DNA of 64,000 bases from Candidatus Delongbacteria bacterium (lineage in GTDB: Bacteria > UBA4055): positions 1 through 64,000 of the forward strand of contig JAFGVM010000024.1 of NCBI GenBank assembly GCA_016937995.1, written 5' to 3'. Positions 16,429 through 24,864 of this stretch are shown here, piece by piece. The position numbers were made by a program, and so were the translations under genes. Positions within the stretch are counted from its first letter, which is position 1. Every line of letters starts with the position of its first letter. The notes under the pieces are model-generated. The model was not told the DNA's origin, made no database searches, and was given only the letters and a program-made list of their open reading frames with translations.

Positions 16429-16992
16429 CTAACCCTGATCCGGATACAATTTTGATTTCATGTATTCCTTTGTATCATAACTCTTCCTTCCTTCTCTCGG
16501 GAAGAAATTATCTGTAGCATATTTCAATGTATCAAAATCTCTTCTCATAGGTGGGATATCATCCCAGTCTTCCAGTACAAAATCATCATTAACACCGGGA
16601 CTGCCGGGAAAATCGATGCCGAATAATTCTTTAATTTCTCTCTGATCTGTTTGTGCATGTATCCATAGATGATGAATAGAATCCATAACAGGATTATCTC
16701 TGTCAATATCAACTCGGATAGCAATATCATATTTGTTTACAGGATGATTTAAAATGTATGTCAGCTGAAATTTGTTCTCTTCCAGCCAGTCAACACTTGA
16801 CAGCATTATCAAATGTGTAAAACCTTCAAGCTCTTTCAGATAATTCAGAATATCGACAAGTAATTTTTTCCCGATAGAAAAAAACAGCAGATCATCCCTT
16901 TTCTGAAGAACATCCGTGATCTCATATTTACTTTTTATCTTTTCTAATATTTCATTCATATCTTTTAATCCTATTTTAATTCCTATATCCAT
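16429..16992 (-). CDS. NuoC/30-kDa-like subunit
   Basis: A protein of 187 residues from the ATG at 16992, or 176 residues from the internal ATG at 16959, which has a better-placed AGGA site. The complex1_30kDa signature is clear: WIHAQTDQREIKELFGIDFPG at about 115-135 and PPMRRDF near 150. This subunit tethers the large subunit to the Fe-S arm of complex I-like enzymes. It is separated from the NuoB-like gene by a 130-base spacer containing a long imperfect hairpin. Confidence 0.85.
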   Translation of the reverse strand: MDIGIKIGLKDMNEILEKIKSKYEITDVLQKRDDLLFFSIGKKLLVDILNYLKELEGFTHLIMLSSVDWLEENKFQLTYILNHPVNKYDIAIRVDIDRDNPVMDSIHHLWIHAQTDQREIKELFGIDFPGSPGVNDDFVLEDWDDIPPMRRDFDTLKYATDNFFPREGRKSYDTKEYMKSKLYPDQG

Positions 16993-17018
16993 ATAATCCC
17001 AAAATTGCTTTAAACGAA

Positions 17019-17106
17019 GATTTACAAGGAAGAGTGATATTACTTCGAAATGGAGCTTGGTTAACCCAAGTGACTTGAGAAGGAATTCACTCTGACGAAG
17101 TAAATC
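17019..17106. repeat. Imperfect 88-base hairpin between nuoB-like and nuoC-like genes
   Basis: Outer arms GATTTAC (17019-17025) and GTAAATC (17100-17106), middle arms AGAGTGA (17031-17037) and TCACTCT (17087-17093), and inner arms CTTGG and CCAAG (17056-17070) nest inside one another. I see no coding potential. It may be a small mobile remnant or an mRNA-processing structure. Confidence 0.65.
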
Positions 17107-17122
17107 AAAGTTTAAAAAATTT

Positions 17123-17767
17123 TTACCAGTTGTAATCGGGCATATCCCATCCTTTGATTACCTTCTTTTGATTAGCCTTATACCAGTCAAATCTCTCAGC
17201 ATAATCATTTGCACCTTCGGCTTTACCTGCTCTGATCCTTTTCTTCAGCTCTACAAACCCTGAAAGAATTGCTTCAGGTCTTGGCATACATCCCGTGATA
17301 TAAACATCTACCGGAATATAGTGATCCAGTCTGTTGATAGTATTAAAACTATCATAATACATTCCACCGTTAATCGTACAACTGCCTAATGCTATTATAT
17401 ACTTAGGACCCTGCATTTGCTCATAAGCTCTGATAACTCTTTTCAAAGTTTTCACAGCCAAATATCCTGAAATAATAAACACACCTGCTTGTCTTGGAGT
17501 AGGTCTCATCTGAACACCGTATCTGAACATATCAAATCTTGGAGTTGTCAAAGGCGGTAATTCAATACTACCACACCCTGTTCCCCATCCAAGTACCCAT
17601 AGAGAATTCGATCTTGCCCAGTTGAAGAATTTTTCAAGTAACGGATGTGCAGGCTCCTGAACTTCAGGTCTTTTATCACAAAAGTATTCTTTCATCGGAT
17701 CAACTGTAAATACTTCACCATCAGGTGCGGTTACAGTTCTCTTTTTTAAATCATCCATTCGAGTCAT
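17123..17767 (-). CDS. NuoB/hydrogenase small-subunit-like protein
   Basis: A 214-residue protein of the complex I 20-kDa/[NiFe] small subunit family that carries the terminal [4Fe-4S] cluster. The later ligand motifs ALGSCTINGG and ITGCMPRPEAI are normal. The first motif is GTGCGSIE, with one Cys where complex I has CC and hydrogenases have CxxC, so only three of four expected ligands are evident in place. Cys30 lies in a family-unusual N-terminal extension of about 50 residues and might substitute. A GAGG site precedes the ATG. Confidence 0.88.
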   Translation of the reverse strand: MTRMDDLKKRTVTAPDGEVFTVDPMKEYFCDKRPEVQEPAHPLLEKFFNWARSNSLWVLGWGTGCGSIELPPLTTPRFDMFRYGVQMRPTPRQAGVFIISGYLAVKTLKRVIRAYEQMQGPKYIIALGSCTINGGMYYDSFNTINRLDHYIPVDVYITGCMPRPEAILSGFVELKKRIRAGKAEGANDYAERFDWYKANQKKVIKGWDMPDYNW

Positions 17768-17782
17768 TTATTTAAACCTCTA

Positions 17783-18703
17783 TTAGTTAATATATGTCGC
17801 ATAAATCACACCTAAAACACCAATTACTAAAGGTACTTTCACGAACCATGCCACTGATTGATCTACTCTGTATCTCGGAAATACTACTCCAACGAACACT
17901 GTGGTAAAGTATATGAAGAAAGTTTTTACTATAAATTCTATCCAGTTCGTAGCTCCACCAAAGAATAAATTCATAAAAAGTGCAGATTCTACAATATGAA
18001 GGATAGCTCTGTTGGATTGAAGCATTCCAAGATAAGTAGAGTGATATTCAGTTGGTGGACCGATCGGTATTTCCTGAGGTGCCATTACTACATTAAAAGG
18101 AGCATGTCGCATAATTCCGAGAAAAGATAACATTCCTGCTAGAGTCGCAACGGGATTCTGAAATAATGTCCAGTGAAGGATTCCACCTTGTTGTGCTGCT
18201 ACTATATTATAAACTGATAATGTTTGATATTGAATTGCAATAGCAATTATAGCGAGTGTAAATGAAATCTCAACAGTCGTAAATTGTGCAAGCCCTCTAC
18301 TGATCCCGATAGTAGAATTAGGATGTCCCGCTTCTCCGGCACCTAAAGCCATTCCAAGCATTCCGAAAAATTGGAAGTACATTAGTAATACAATATCACC
18401 TGTGAATGAAAAATTCTTAAAATATATTGAACCGAATATCATAGGCATGAATAAGAAAAGTCCTATTCCGCCACCCAATCTGAAAATTGGTCCAAGATAA
18501 AACATAATACCATGAGTTATTTGTGATCTTTTAGCCAAATTTTTAATAATGTCAAAATATGACTGATATACCGGAATCCCATATCTTCCTGCTACTCTGG
18601 CAACTATCTTCCTCATAACCCCTGACTGAAGAAGCCCGTAGTTAAAAACTATGAATAAACCTAATAGGGAATATAGTATTCTTGATGTAAGTGTCAATTC
18701 CAT
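17783..18703 (-). CDS. NuoH/HyfC/MbhM-like membrane subunit
   Basis: A 306-residue integral membrane protein with about eight hydrophobic segments. SYFDIIKNLAKRS, GAGEAGHPNSTIGI and PQEIPIGPPTEYHS correspond to the quinone-site loops of NuoH and their hydrogenase counterparts, which join the soluble arm to the ion pump. Its first base overlaps the last of the upstream antiporter gene, consistent with coupled translation. Confidence 0.9.
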   Translation of the reverse strand: MELTLTSRILYSLLGLFIVFNYGLLQSGVMRKIVARVAGRYGIPVYQSYFDIIKNLAKRSQITHGIMFYLGPIFRLGGGIGLFLFMPMIFGSIYFKNFSFTGDIVLLMYFQFFGMLGMALGAGEAGHPNSTIGISRGLAQFTTVEISFTLAIIAIAIQYQTLSVYNIVAAQQGGILHWTLFQNPVATLAGMLSFLGIMRHAPFNVVMAPQEIPIGPPTEYHSTYLGMLQSNRAILHIVESALFMNLFFGGATNWIEFIVKTFFIYFTTVFVGVVFPRYRVDQSVAWFVKVPLVIGVLGVIYATYIN

Positions 18704-21700
18704 TAAAATATCCCTCCGTTAAGAATAAAGTAGAAAAATACGACAAAACCGATTATGTGCATAATATATACCTGTGCATTACCGTTATAGAATTTTCTGA
18801 AGAAATCTGAACTCGAATGAAAAAGATCAGTTATAAAATTCCAGAAATTTGTTACTAGTGGCAAGACAAGAAAACCAAGAGCTTTTCTGTAATGTGAGAA
18901 CATATTATATGAAAAATGTGCAGTTTGAGGACTTTCAGGTCTTTCGGCAGAATATACAATGTTGAACATTTCAACTTTTGTTGCTTTCCTGCTTGCAAAT
19001 AATAGGAATCCTAATAAAACAGCGAACATGACACATACTATTATCATTATATAGAACGGATCCCAAACACCGAATAATTTACCATTTACAAAAGTTGATG
19101 CGGCATCACCATTCCAGACAACAGTGTTCTCAGGTAATATTTCTTTAAAATATAAACCTACTTTCTCCAGTATCATCCTTGGTTTTGATGATAAGACCAT
19201 CAGAGTAGCTATTATCAAATATTGAGGTATCAAATACCAAACTGATACTTCTGTCATTTTTCTATGCTTATCTTTTATAGGTCCTAAGAAAATCGAATAT
19301 ATTAGTTTGAAAAGATATAAGAAAGCTACAACTCCAGAGAAGGCAATAATTGCACCCTGGAAATACCATCCTTTTAAGATAAAAGCGTTATAAAGAAGCC
19401 ATTTTCCACCGAATCCTGCCAATGGAGGAACACCTGACAATGCAATTATACCGATAAGAACTGAAATAAAAGACATCGGCATTTTTTTTATCAAACCACC
19501 CATTTCATACATTTTATGAGTTTTGAGTTTTAATACTATCGCACCTACTGCAAGGAATAATAAGGCTTTATACAAGAAATGAGTGATCGAATACCAAATT
19601 GCTGCCAGCCAGCCTACATTTGTCATTATTGCTAGAGCAAATAAGATATAACCTAACTGAGCTATACTTGAATAAGCCAGTAATTTCTTCGCATCTTCCT
19701 GGAATGAAGCTATTAAATTTCCAAGTAAAGCTGTAATTGCTCCTACCCAGCCTAATATGTAAAATAGATTTGAAACATCGTTATTTCTCATTGCTATGAA
19801 TAGAATTATCAGTCCGAATACTCCGGCTTTTAGTAGTACTGCAGAAACCATTGGAGAAACATCACTTTCTGCTTCAGCGTGAGCTCCCGGCAACCAGATA
19901 TGAAGTCCGATAGAAGCAGTTTTTGTCATAAAACCCAGTGCAAGAAGTATAAATACCATAGTTGCATAAATATGAACCTCCGACAATGAAGTTAATAAAA
20001 TACTTCCGGTTTCAGCTCCGGATAAAGCAAATCCGAATAAGATCAGATAAGCACCACCTGCAGAGAATAATATATAACTCAATGCGTGAGACATTGATCT
20101 TTTACCTCTCAGGATCAGGAAGTACGAACCTGCTGTCATTATTTCCCAGGCAAAAAAGAATTGAAAGAAAGTTTCAGCTTCGATCAATCCGATCAGTCCT
20201 ACATACATCATAGCAGCAACAGGATAGAATCCTATTCTCTTCCCTTTTACGCTATAACCGGGAATAAATGTTAATATTCCACCGACTAAGAATATCAAAG
20301 CGAATATCAGCTTTAAAGTATCTAAACCGGGAACAAGTATATATCCATAGTATGATACGGCGATCATAACCAGTGTATTCTTAATATATACTGGTAAGAA
20401 GTCTATTAAGAATAGTATTCCCACAAATGCTAAAGGTATGAAATTAATTGACAGACCAGCATCAAATGATCTGGTAATATAGAACCCTGCGACATAAAGC
20501 AATAGAGTAACAATATAGACCGGATGTAACTGATGTTGAGGTTTTTCTACTTTTTCTTCACTGTCTTCCAGTTTAAGAATGTAACCGAACCATCTGAATA
20601 AATAAAGGACTTCAAGTATCGATGCTAATATCACCAGACTTATCCATAAGAACGATCCATTCTCAGCCAGTATCATTACTAAAGACCATTTTGCGGCTAA
20701 AGATGGAAATGGAGGGAAACCCATCAGTGCTAAGATAAATGTTCCGAACATGAAAATCAGAATAGGATGTTTCTTTATCTTTACCCAGTCTTGAATTTTC
20801 TCAGCTTTTACAATTCCTGACAACCAGAACAAACCTGCTTTAGCTAAGAAATGACTGATAAGTAATCCAAAGAATATTTTCTCAAAATTATCACCGAGTA
20901 TATCTTTTGATGCTATTACAAATACCAATAATCCGATCTGACCTATCGAAGAATAACCTAACAATCTATTCGTACTCTTCTGCATAATTGCGAAAAGGTT
21001 TGATACTACAAAAGTAAGCACACCGATTATAACGATCATCTTTGTTAGATCAATTGATGCTAAAGGAAGTACTTTGTATAGAACAAATAACAAAGCCGTT
21101 GCAGATGTTGCTGAGATCATTGCAGAAATGCCTGTATCAGATCCTTCATAAACATCTAAGGCCCAACCGTTAGCAGGGAAAACTTTTAATTCAATTACAA
21201 CAGAGAATATCAGTATGAATACGCCAACAAATAATATTTGTGATGAACCTGCAGCTGATACAGCAGCGATCATTCCATCTAAGTTCAAAGTTCCTGTTTT
21301 AGAATATATAAGGATTATACCAAGAAGTAAAAATACTGATGCAATCCCACCTGCAATCATATATTTAAATCCTGCAGACAGAGATTTTAATCTTAAGTCC
21401 ATACCTATAAGGATATACGTTGCAATTGATGTAATTTCCAGGAAAACAAAAATATTGAATATATCTCTGGTCAATACTAATCCGTTCATTCCGAGTATGA
21501 AGAGTAAAAATACTACTAATGCCTGAATTCCGTTCTCTGCAAAATATTTAAACGAATAGATCGCTCCAAGTAAAGCACCAAAATTGATCAATGTAATTAG
21601 AACCGCTTCATTTAACCCCATCTGTAAATTGATCGACATCGGAGGTTTAAATCCGGCAGTGAAGATCTGTACAGCTTGTTGACCATCGATCAGAAAAGCT

Positions 21701-21846
21701 GACAACCATTGGTAACTGATCGCAGTAACTGCTATTATTCCTAAAAAGAATATTGTTACTGTTACTTTTATTCCGGCCTTATTTATTGACGGCAATAAAA
21801 ATCCAAGACCTAGTAAGATTGCTATTATATATATTGGATTTACCAT
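18703..21846 (-). CDS. Fused double Mrp/NuoL-type antiporter subunit
   Basis: A 1047-residue membrane protein made of two antiporter-like modules. Module one (about 1-480) has IFNIFVFLEITSIATYI with the conserved TM5 Glu and IELKVFPANGW with the TM7 Lys. Module two (about 490-900) repeats the pattern with FFFAWEIMTAGSYF and TKTASIGLHIWLPGAHAEAE. A long C-terminal tail with further helices follows. In archaeal Mbx two separate genes encode the two antiporter subunits; here they are one polypeptide, with no frameshift or stop between them. It overlaps the mnhC gene by seven bases. Confidence 0.9.
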   Translation of the reverse strand: MVNPIYIIAILLGLGFLLPSINKAGIKVTVTIFFLGIIAVTAISYQWLSAFLIDGQQAVQIFTAGFKPPMSINLQMGLNEAVLITLINFGALLGAIYSFKYFAENGIQALVVFLLFILGMNGLVLTRDIFNIFVFLEITSIATYILIGMDLRLKSLSAGFKYMIAGGIASVFLLLGIILIYSKTGTLNLDGMIAAVSAAGSSQILFVGVFILIFSVVIELKVFPANGWALDVYEGSDTGISAMISATSATALLFVLYKVLPLASIDLTKMIVIIGVLTFVVSNLFAIMQKSTNRLLGYSSIGQIGLLVFVIASKDILGDNFEKIFFGLLISHFLAKAGLFWLSGIVKAEKIQDWVKIKKHPILIFMFGTFILALMGFPPFPSLAAKWSLVMILAENGSFLWISLVILASILEVLYLFRWFGYILKLEDSEEKVEKPQHQLHPVYIVTLLLYVAGFYITRSFDAGLSINFIPLAFVGILFLIDFLPVYIKNTLVMIAVSYYGYILVPGLDTLKLIFALIFLVGGILTFIPGYSVKGKRIGFYPVAAMMYVGLIGLIEAETFFQFFFAWEIMTAGSYFLILRGKRSMSHALSYILFSAGGAYLILFGFALSGAETGSILLTSLSEVHIYATMVFILLALGFMTKTASIGLHIWLPGAHAEAESDVSPMVSAVLLKAGVFGLIILFIAMRNNDVSNLFYILGWVGAITALLGNLIASFQEDAKKLLAYSSIAQLGYILFALAIMTNVGWLAAIWYSITHFLYKALLFLAVGAIVLKLKTHKMYEMGGLIKKMPMSFISVLIGIIALSGVPPLAGFGGKWLLYNAFILKGWYFQGAIIAFSGVVAFLYLFKLIYSIFLGPIKDKHRKMTEVSVWYLIPQYLIIATLMVLSSKPRMILEKVGLYFKEILPENTVVWNGDAASTFVNGKLFGVWDPFYIMIIVCVMFAVLLGFLLFASRKATKVEMFNIVYSAERPESPQTAHFSYNMFSHYRKALGFLVLPLVTNFWNFITDLFHSSSDFFRKFYNGNAQVYIMHIIGFVVFFYFILNGGIF

Positions 21847-22202
21847 TTTAAGTCCTTGTAATCGTTAATTGACAATGATTTCTTCTGTTGGTATAATCTT
21901 ATTACGAAGGTTAGCATCAGAGCATTTACCGCCACGCCAATAACAATAGCTGTAAGAACCAGTGCCTGAGGTACAGGATCAACTATTAACGAAGATGCCT
22001 TGCTAAGCTCTACCGCAGAGTCTAAGATAGGAGCAGTTCTTCCGTCTATAAATCCAAAAGCGACCATCACAAGCTGAACACCTGTCTCTACTATTGCTAA
22101 TCCTAAAATTATCTTTATCATATTCTTTTGGGTCAACATTCCCCAGAAACCTATCAATATGAGAGCAAATCCTGTTATATGAACTATAGTTGTTATATTC
22201 AT
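21840..22202 (-). CDS. MnhC/MrpC-like (NuoK family) subunit
   Basis: A 120-residue protein with three membrane helices. MIKIILGLAIVETGVQLVMV and PQALVLTAIVIGVAVNALML match NuoK/MrpC, the latter with the characteristic ending of helix 3. Its ATG overlaps the stop of the upstream gene (ATGA). Confidence 0.92.
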   Translation of the reverse strand: MNITTIVHITGFALILIGFWGMLTQKNMIKIILGLAIVETGVQLVMVAFGFIDGRTAPILDSAVELSKASSLIVDPVPQALVLTAIVIGVAVNALMLTFVIRLYQQKKSLSINDYKDLKW

Positions 22203-22900
22203 TCAAGCTCCCCCTTCATATTGTCCAATATACTCGCCAGTTCAGTTCCTACTTTCAATCCTACAAGTGTATAGATCAGTGGTATAGTTCCAGCACTTAA
22301 AATAGTTCCAAAAGTTCCAAGTGGTAAAATTCTATTATCCAGGAAGTTATCTGCTCCGAGTATAACGAGACCTAAAACACCGATAAGGACATAGAAGATT
22401 CCCGAAAATGATTCTATTAAAACAAATACTTTATGATTGATCTTAAATGAACTATCTGCCAAGAACATTAACATTACAGCAGATGCTATAGCTGCTCCAC
22501 CCTGAAATCCACCACCAGGTGATAAATGCCCATTTATGAATATATATGCACCAAACATTGTTATTATTGGTACCAACAGTTTTGAACCTGTCTTCAATAT
22601 TTCACTGGCTGCTCTATTCTTTATTCCTGAATCATTTTTCTTTTTCTTTCTTCTGAGTAATAAAGCAATACCAGTTCCTGCCATAAATAATACAGTAACT
22701 TCACCCAGTGTATCTAAGCCTCTATAAGTTACAACAATTGCAGTAACCAGATTCATTGCTCCAAGATCTGATGCTCCCTGTTCTGCATAAGTCTTTGCAA
22801 CACCTGTCAGATCATAATTCGGTGCAACATTCGTCGCTACTTTTAATAATATGAAAAACAGTGATATTACTAATAATAAAGGTATCAGTCTTTTAATCAT
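22199..22900 (-). CDS. MrpA-C-terminal/MrpB-like fused subunit
   Basis: A 233-residue protein from the ATG at 22900 (GGAGGA site); a longer reading from 22936 is less likely. The N-terminal part (to about 90) contains YRGLDTLGEVTVLFMAGTG, typical of the MbhE/MrpA C-terminal segment. The C-terminal part has GHLSPGGGFQGGAAIASA, the MrpB/MbhF signature. In many Mrp systems these are separate genes, so this is a small fusion. It overlaps the preceding gene by eight bases. Confidence 0.88.
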   Translation of the reverse strand: MIKRLIPLLLVISLFFILLKVATNVAPNYDLTGVAKTYAEQGASDLGAMNLVTAIVVTYRGLDTLGEVTVLFMAGTGIALLLRRKKKKNDSGIKNRAASEILKTGSKLLVPIITMFGAYIFINGHLSPGGGFQGGAAIASAVMLMFLADSSFKINHKVFVLIESFSGIFYVLIGVLGLVILGADNFLDNRILPLGTFGTILSAGTIPLIYTLVGLKVGTELASILDNMKGELE

Positions 22901-23150
22901 TTTCTTCCTCCACATCTTTTGTTTTGTGAAGTGCATATAAAAATATCAAAGTAGATAAACCTGCACCGATAGCAGCTTCTGTCATTGCAACATCAGGTGC
23001 CTGCATCAATAGATACAATATACTTGCAAATAAACTTACTACTCCTACTGCGATGATCGAAGATATCAAATCCTTCACATGCATTGCTAATACTGCCGCA
23101 ATGATCATTGCTAAACCCATCAGTATGAAAATGCCTTGTTGTAATTCCAT
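22893..23150 (-). CDS. MbhD/DUF4040-like subunit
   Basis: An 85-residue protein with three hydrophobic segments and the QAPDVAMTEAAIGAG motif of DUF4040 (the MrpA-derived 'hydrogen subunit' MbhD). The ATG at 23150 overlaps the previous stop codon by one base (TGATG), while a TTG one codon earlier is not needed. Confidence 0.88.
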   Translation of the reverse strand: MELQQGIFILMGLAMIIAAVLAMHVKDLISSIIAVGVVSLFASILYLLMQAPDVAMTEAAIGAGLSTLIFLYALHKTKDVEEEND

Positions 23151-23494
23151 CAATCTACCTCCACTTCGGTACTTTCTTTCTCTTTCAGCTTATCAGCTAC
23201 AGAACCTTTTGTCAAAGGAATTCCTTTGAAATGTGCTGCTCTAGCTAATGCATGACTTGAAATAGGATTTGTTAAAGCTATGAACATTATTATTACGAGT
23301 ATCTGACCGATCCATTCGTAATGACAGATTCCGATTCCTAATAATGTTAAAATTGTTCCTAAAGTAGTTGCTTTAGTTCCTGCCTGCATCCTGTTGTAAA
23401 GATCTGGCATTCTAAATACTCCCAAAGCTCCGAGAAATAAGAATATTGAACCTATTAATGTTATTATTGATCCTAAAATTCTGTACCATTCCAT
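23150..23494 (-). CDS. MnhG/MrpG-like subunit
   Basis: A 114-residue protein with three helices and the MrpG motifs GVFRMPDLYNRMQAGTKATT and TNPISSHALARAA. A strong AAGGGGGG ribosome site lies before the ATG, one base after the end of mnhF. Confidence 0.92.
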   Translation of the reverse strand: MEWYRILGSIITLIGSIFLFLGALGVFRMPDLYNRMQAGTKATTLGTILTLLGIGICHYEWIGQILVIIMFIALTNPISSHALARAAHFKGIPLTKGSVADKLKEKESTEVEVD

Positions 23495-23495
23495 T

Positions 23496-23765
23496 TTATA
23501 GCCCCCCTTCTAAATAACGGGCTACTGCGACTACACCTATGAAACTTAAGATAGCATAGACCATTCCTACATCCAGGAATATCACCCTTTCTGACATACA
23601 CGCTATCAGTGTAATTAATGAAATGGAAATCACTGTAAATGTATCCAGCGCTACGACTCTATCTGCCATACTTGGACCTATGATCAGTCTCAGTGTCGCA
23701 AGTATTATCCCTGCTGATACAAAATAAGTTGATATTTGTAATAATATCTCCGGTAAGTTAGCCAA
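23496..23765 (-). CDS. MnhF/MrpF-like subunit
   Basis: An 89-residue protein with three helices and the MrpF motif LIIGPSMADRVVALDTFTV. It starts with TTG directly after a near-perfect GGAGGTGATC ribosome site and overlaps mnhE by eight bases. No usable ATG exists in frame upstream. Confidence 0.92.
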   Translation of the reverse strand: MANLPEILLQISTYFVSAGIILATLRLIIGPSMADRVVALDTFTVISISLITLIACMSERVIFLDVGMVYAILSFIGVVAVARYLEGGL

Positions 23766-24246
23766 AGATCACCTCCAGATATTTTTCGAAATTTGCCACG
23801 ATTTTCTCTGTTGCTGTTTTTTCATCGATATTAGTAACATCGATCCAGTGTATATATAATATATCTTCATCTATATCTACTGTCAAAGTTCCGGGAGTTA
23901 ATGTTATTGAATTTGCCAATATCATTCGACCCATTGCTGATTTCAATTTTGTTTTCACTGTAACTATCCCTGGATTGATAGGGATCTTAGGAGAAACAAC
24001 TCTTCGAGCTACATCGAAATTTGCCTTTATTATTTCAATGAATAGGAATATTACATACCAGATAGAATATATCCACTTTTTGGGAGACAACATTGGTTTG
24101 AACAACGATCTGTTATAGATAATACTGATAACTAAAGCTATGAAGGCAATTATCAATATATTATACAAATCAGTAGTACCTGTCCAAATAAAATAGAACA
24201 ATGTGAGAATCCCCGTCGAAAATATCACCTTTATAATTCTATCCAT
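23758..24246 (-). CDS. MnhE/MrpE-like subunit
   Basis: A 162-residue protein from the ATG at 24246, which has an AGAGGT site. An upstream extension reaches into a repeat element and is not real. Two to three hydrophobic helices are followed by the soluble tail with LANSITLTPGTLTVDI and EDILYIHWIDV, characteristic of MrpE. It is the first antiporter gene of the operon, 106 bases downstream of the second marR. Confidence 0.9.
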   Translation of the reverse strand: MDRIIKVIFSTGILTLFYFIWTGTTDLYNILIIAFIALVISIIYNRSLFKPMLSPKKWIYSIWYVIFLFIEIIKANFDVARRVVSPKIPINPGIVTVKTKLKSAMGRMILANSITLTPGTLTVDIDEDILYIHWIDVTNIDEKTATEKIVANFEKYLEVIFG

Positions 24247-24276
24247 ATATACCTCTAAATCGTTATTTGTTGTTTT

Positions 24277-24353
24277 GTCATTGCGATCCCGATAAATCGG
24301 GAGTGGCAATCTTGTTTTCGTAATTGTAAGACCTTGCAGCGCAACGTCTCTAC
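24277..24353. repeat. Two REP-like elements between marR2 and mnhE
   Basis: GTCATTGCGA...GTGGCAATC (24277-24311) encloses a CCCGATAAATCGGG core. It is followed by GTAAGACCTTGC...GCAACGTCTCTAC (24326-24353), which ends at the stop codon of the marR2 gene. The first shares its outer ends with 28401-28432, the second with 16397-16419. Confidence 0.8.
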
Positions 24354-24838
24354 TAACAATTATCGTTTCCTGACAAATTCTCACTGAATTTTTCTTTGTC
24401 CCTTTGCAACTTTGATGACCACACTTTATTAAGAAGATTTAGACCATTATATATTGTATCCTGATCTTGTTCATTAACTTCATCAAAGAGATCTTTGCAA
24501 TAATTTATGGTTATCTTTTTTAATTCTTTAACAAATACATTTCCTTTATCGGTCAGAGTAACATTTATTCCTCTTCTGTCATCTGGGGCCATATCTCTGC
24601 GCAATAGACCTGCTTCTTCCAAAGCAGCAACGATCCTTGTAACTCCACCGGAAGTTATATTCAATCTCTCGGCCAGATCCTTGACAGATATACTTTCTGA
24701 TTCAAAATACTGCTTCAGACAATTTAATTCAGAGCAAGTAAGATCCATTGATCTTGCAACTTTTTTATCTTTTAATTGACAATAAAGCTTCATTGAGCTT
24801 ATTATGTTTGAAATTTCGTTTACCCGACTTTGATTCAT
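24353..24838 (-). CDS. MarR-family redox-type regulator (paralogue 2)
   Basis: A 161-residue MarR protein closely similar to that at 86-568 over its whole length, including the HTH (SVKDLAERLNITSGGVTRIVA) and the wing. Cysteines 20, 35, 40 and the last residue (161) match the paralogue, and the tail is again DNC. It has an AAGGTG ribosome site. As the first gene ahead of the Mrp/Mbx-like operon and in the same direction, it is the obvious candidate regulator. It is divergent from the sigma-54-type activator. Cysteine-based sensing of sulfur or redox state is inference. Confidence 0.92.
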   Translation of the reverse strand: MNQSRVNEISNIISSMKLYCQLKDKKVARSMDLTCSELNCLKQYFESESISVKDLAERLNITSGGVTRIVAALEEAGLLRRDMAPDDRRGINVTLTDKGNVFVKELKKITINYCKDLFDEVNEQDQDTIYNGLNLLNKVWSSKLQRDKEKFSENLSGNDNC

Positions 24839-24864
24839 TTTAGCACCTTAATTATTTACCAACT

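Noticed and set aside
24247-24384. 46-residue N-terminal extension of MnhE
   Set aside because: It reads through REP-like repeats and lacks the conserved start; the ATG at 24246 has an AGAGGT site.
12819-24838. Group 4 [NiFe] hydrogenase operon
   Set aside because: The large subunit keeps only one Cys of each pair (CVPE, CPPE), and no hypA-F maturation genes are nearby, so hydrogenase is not supported.
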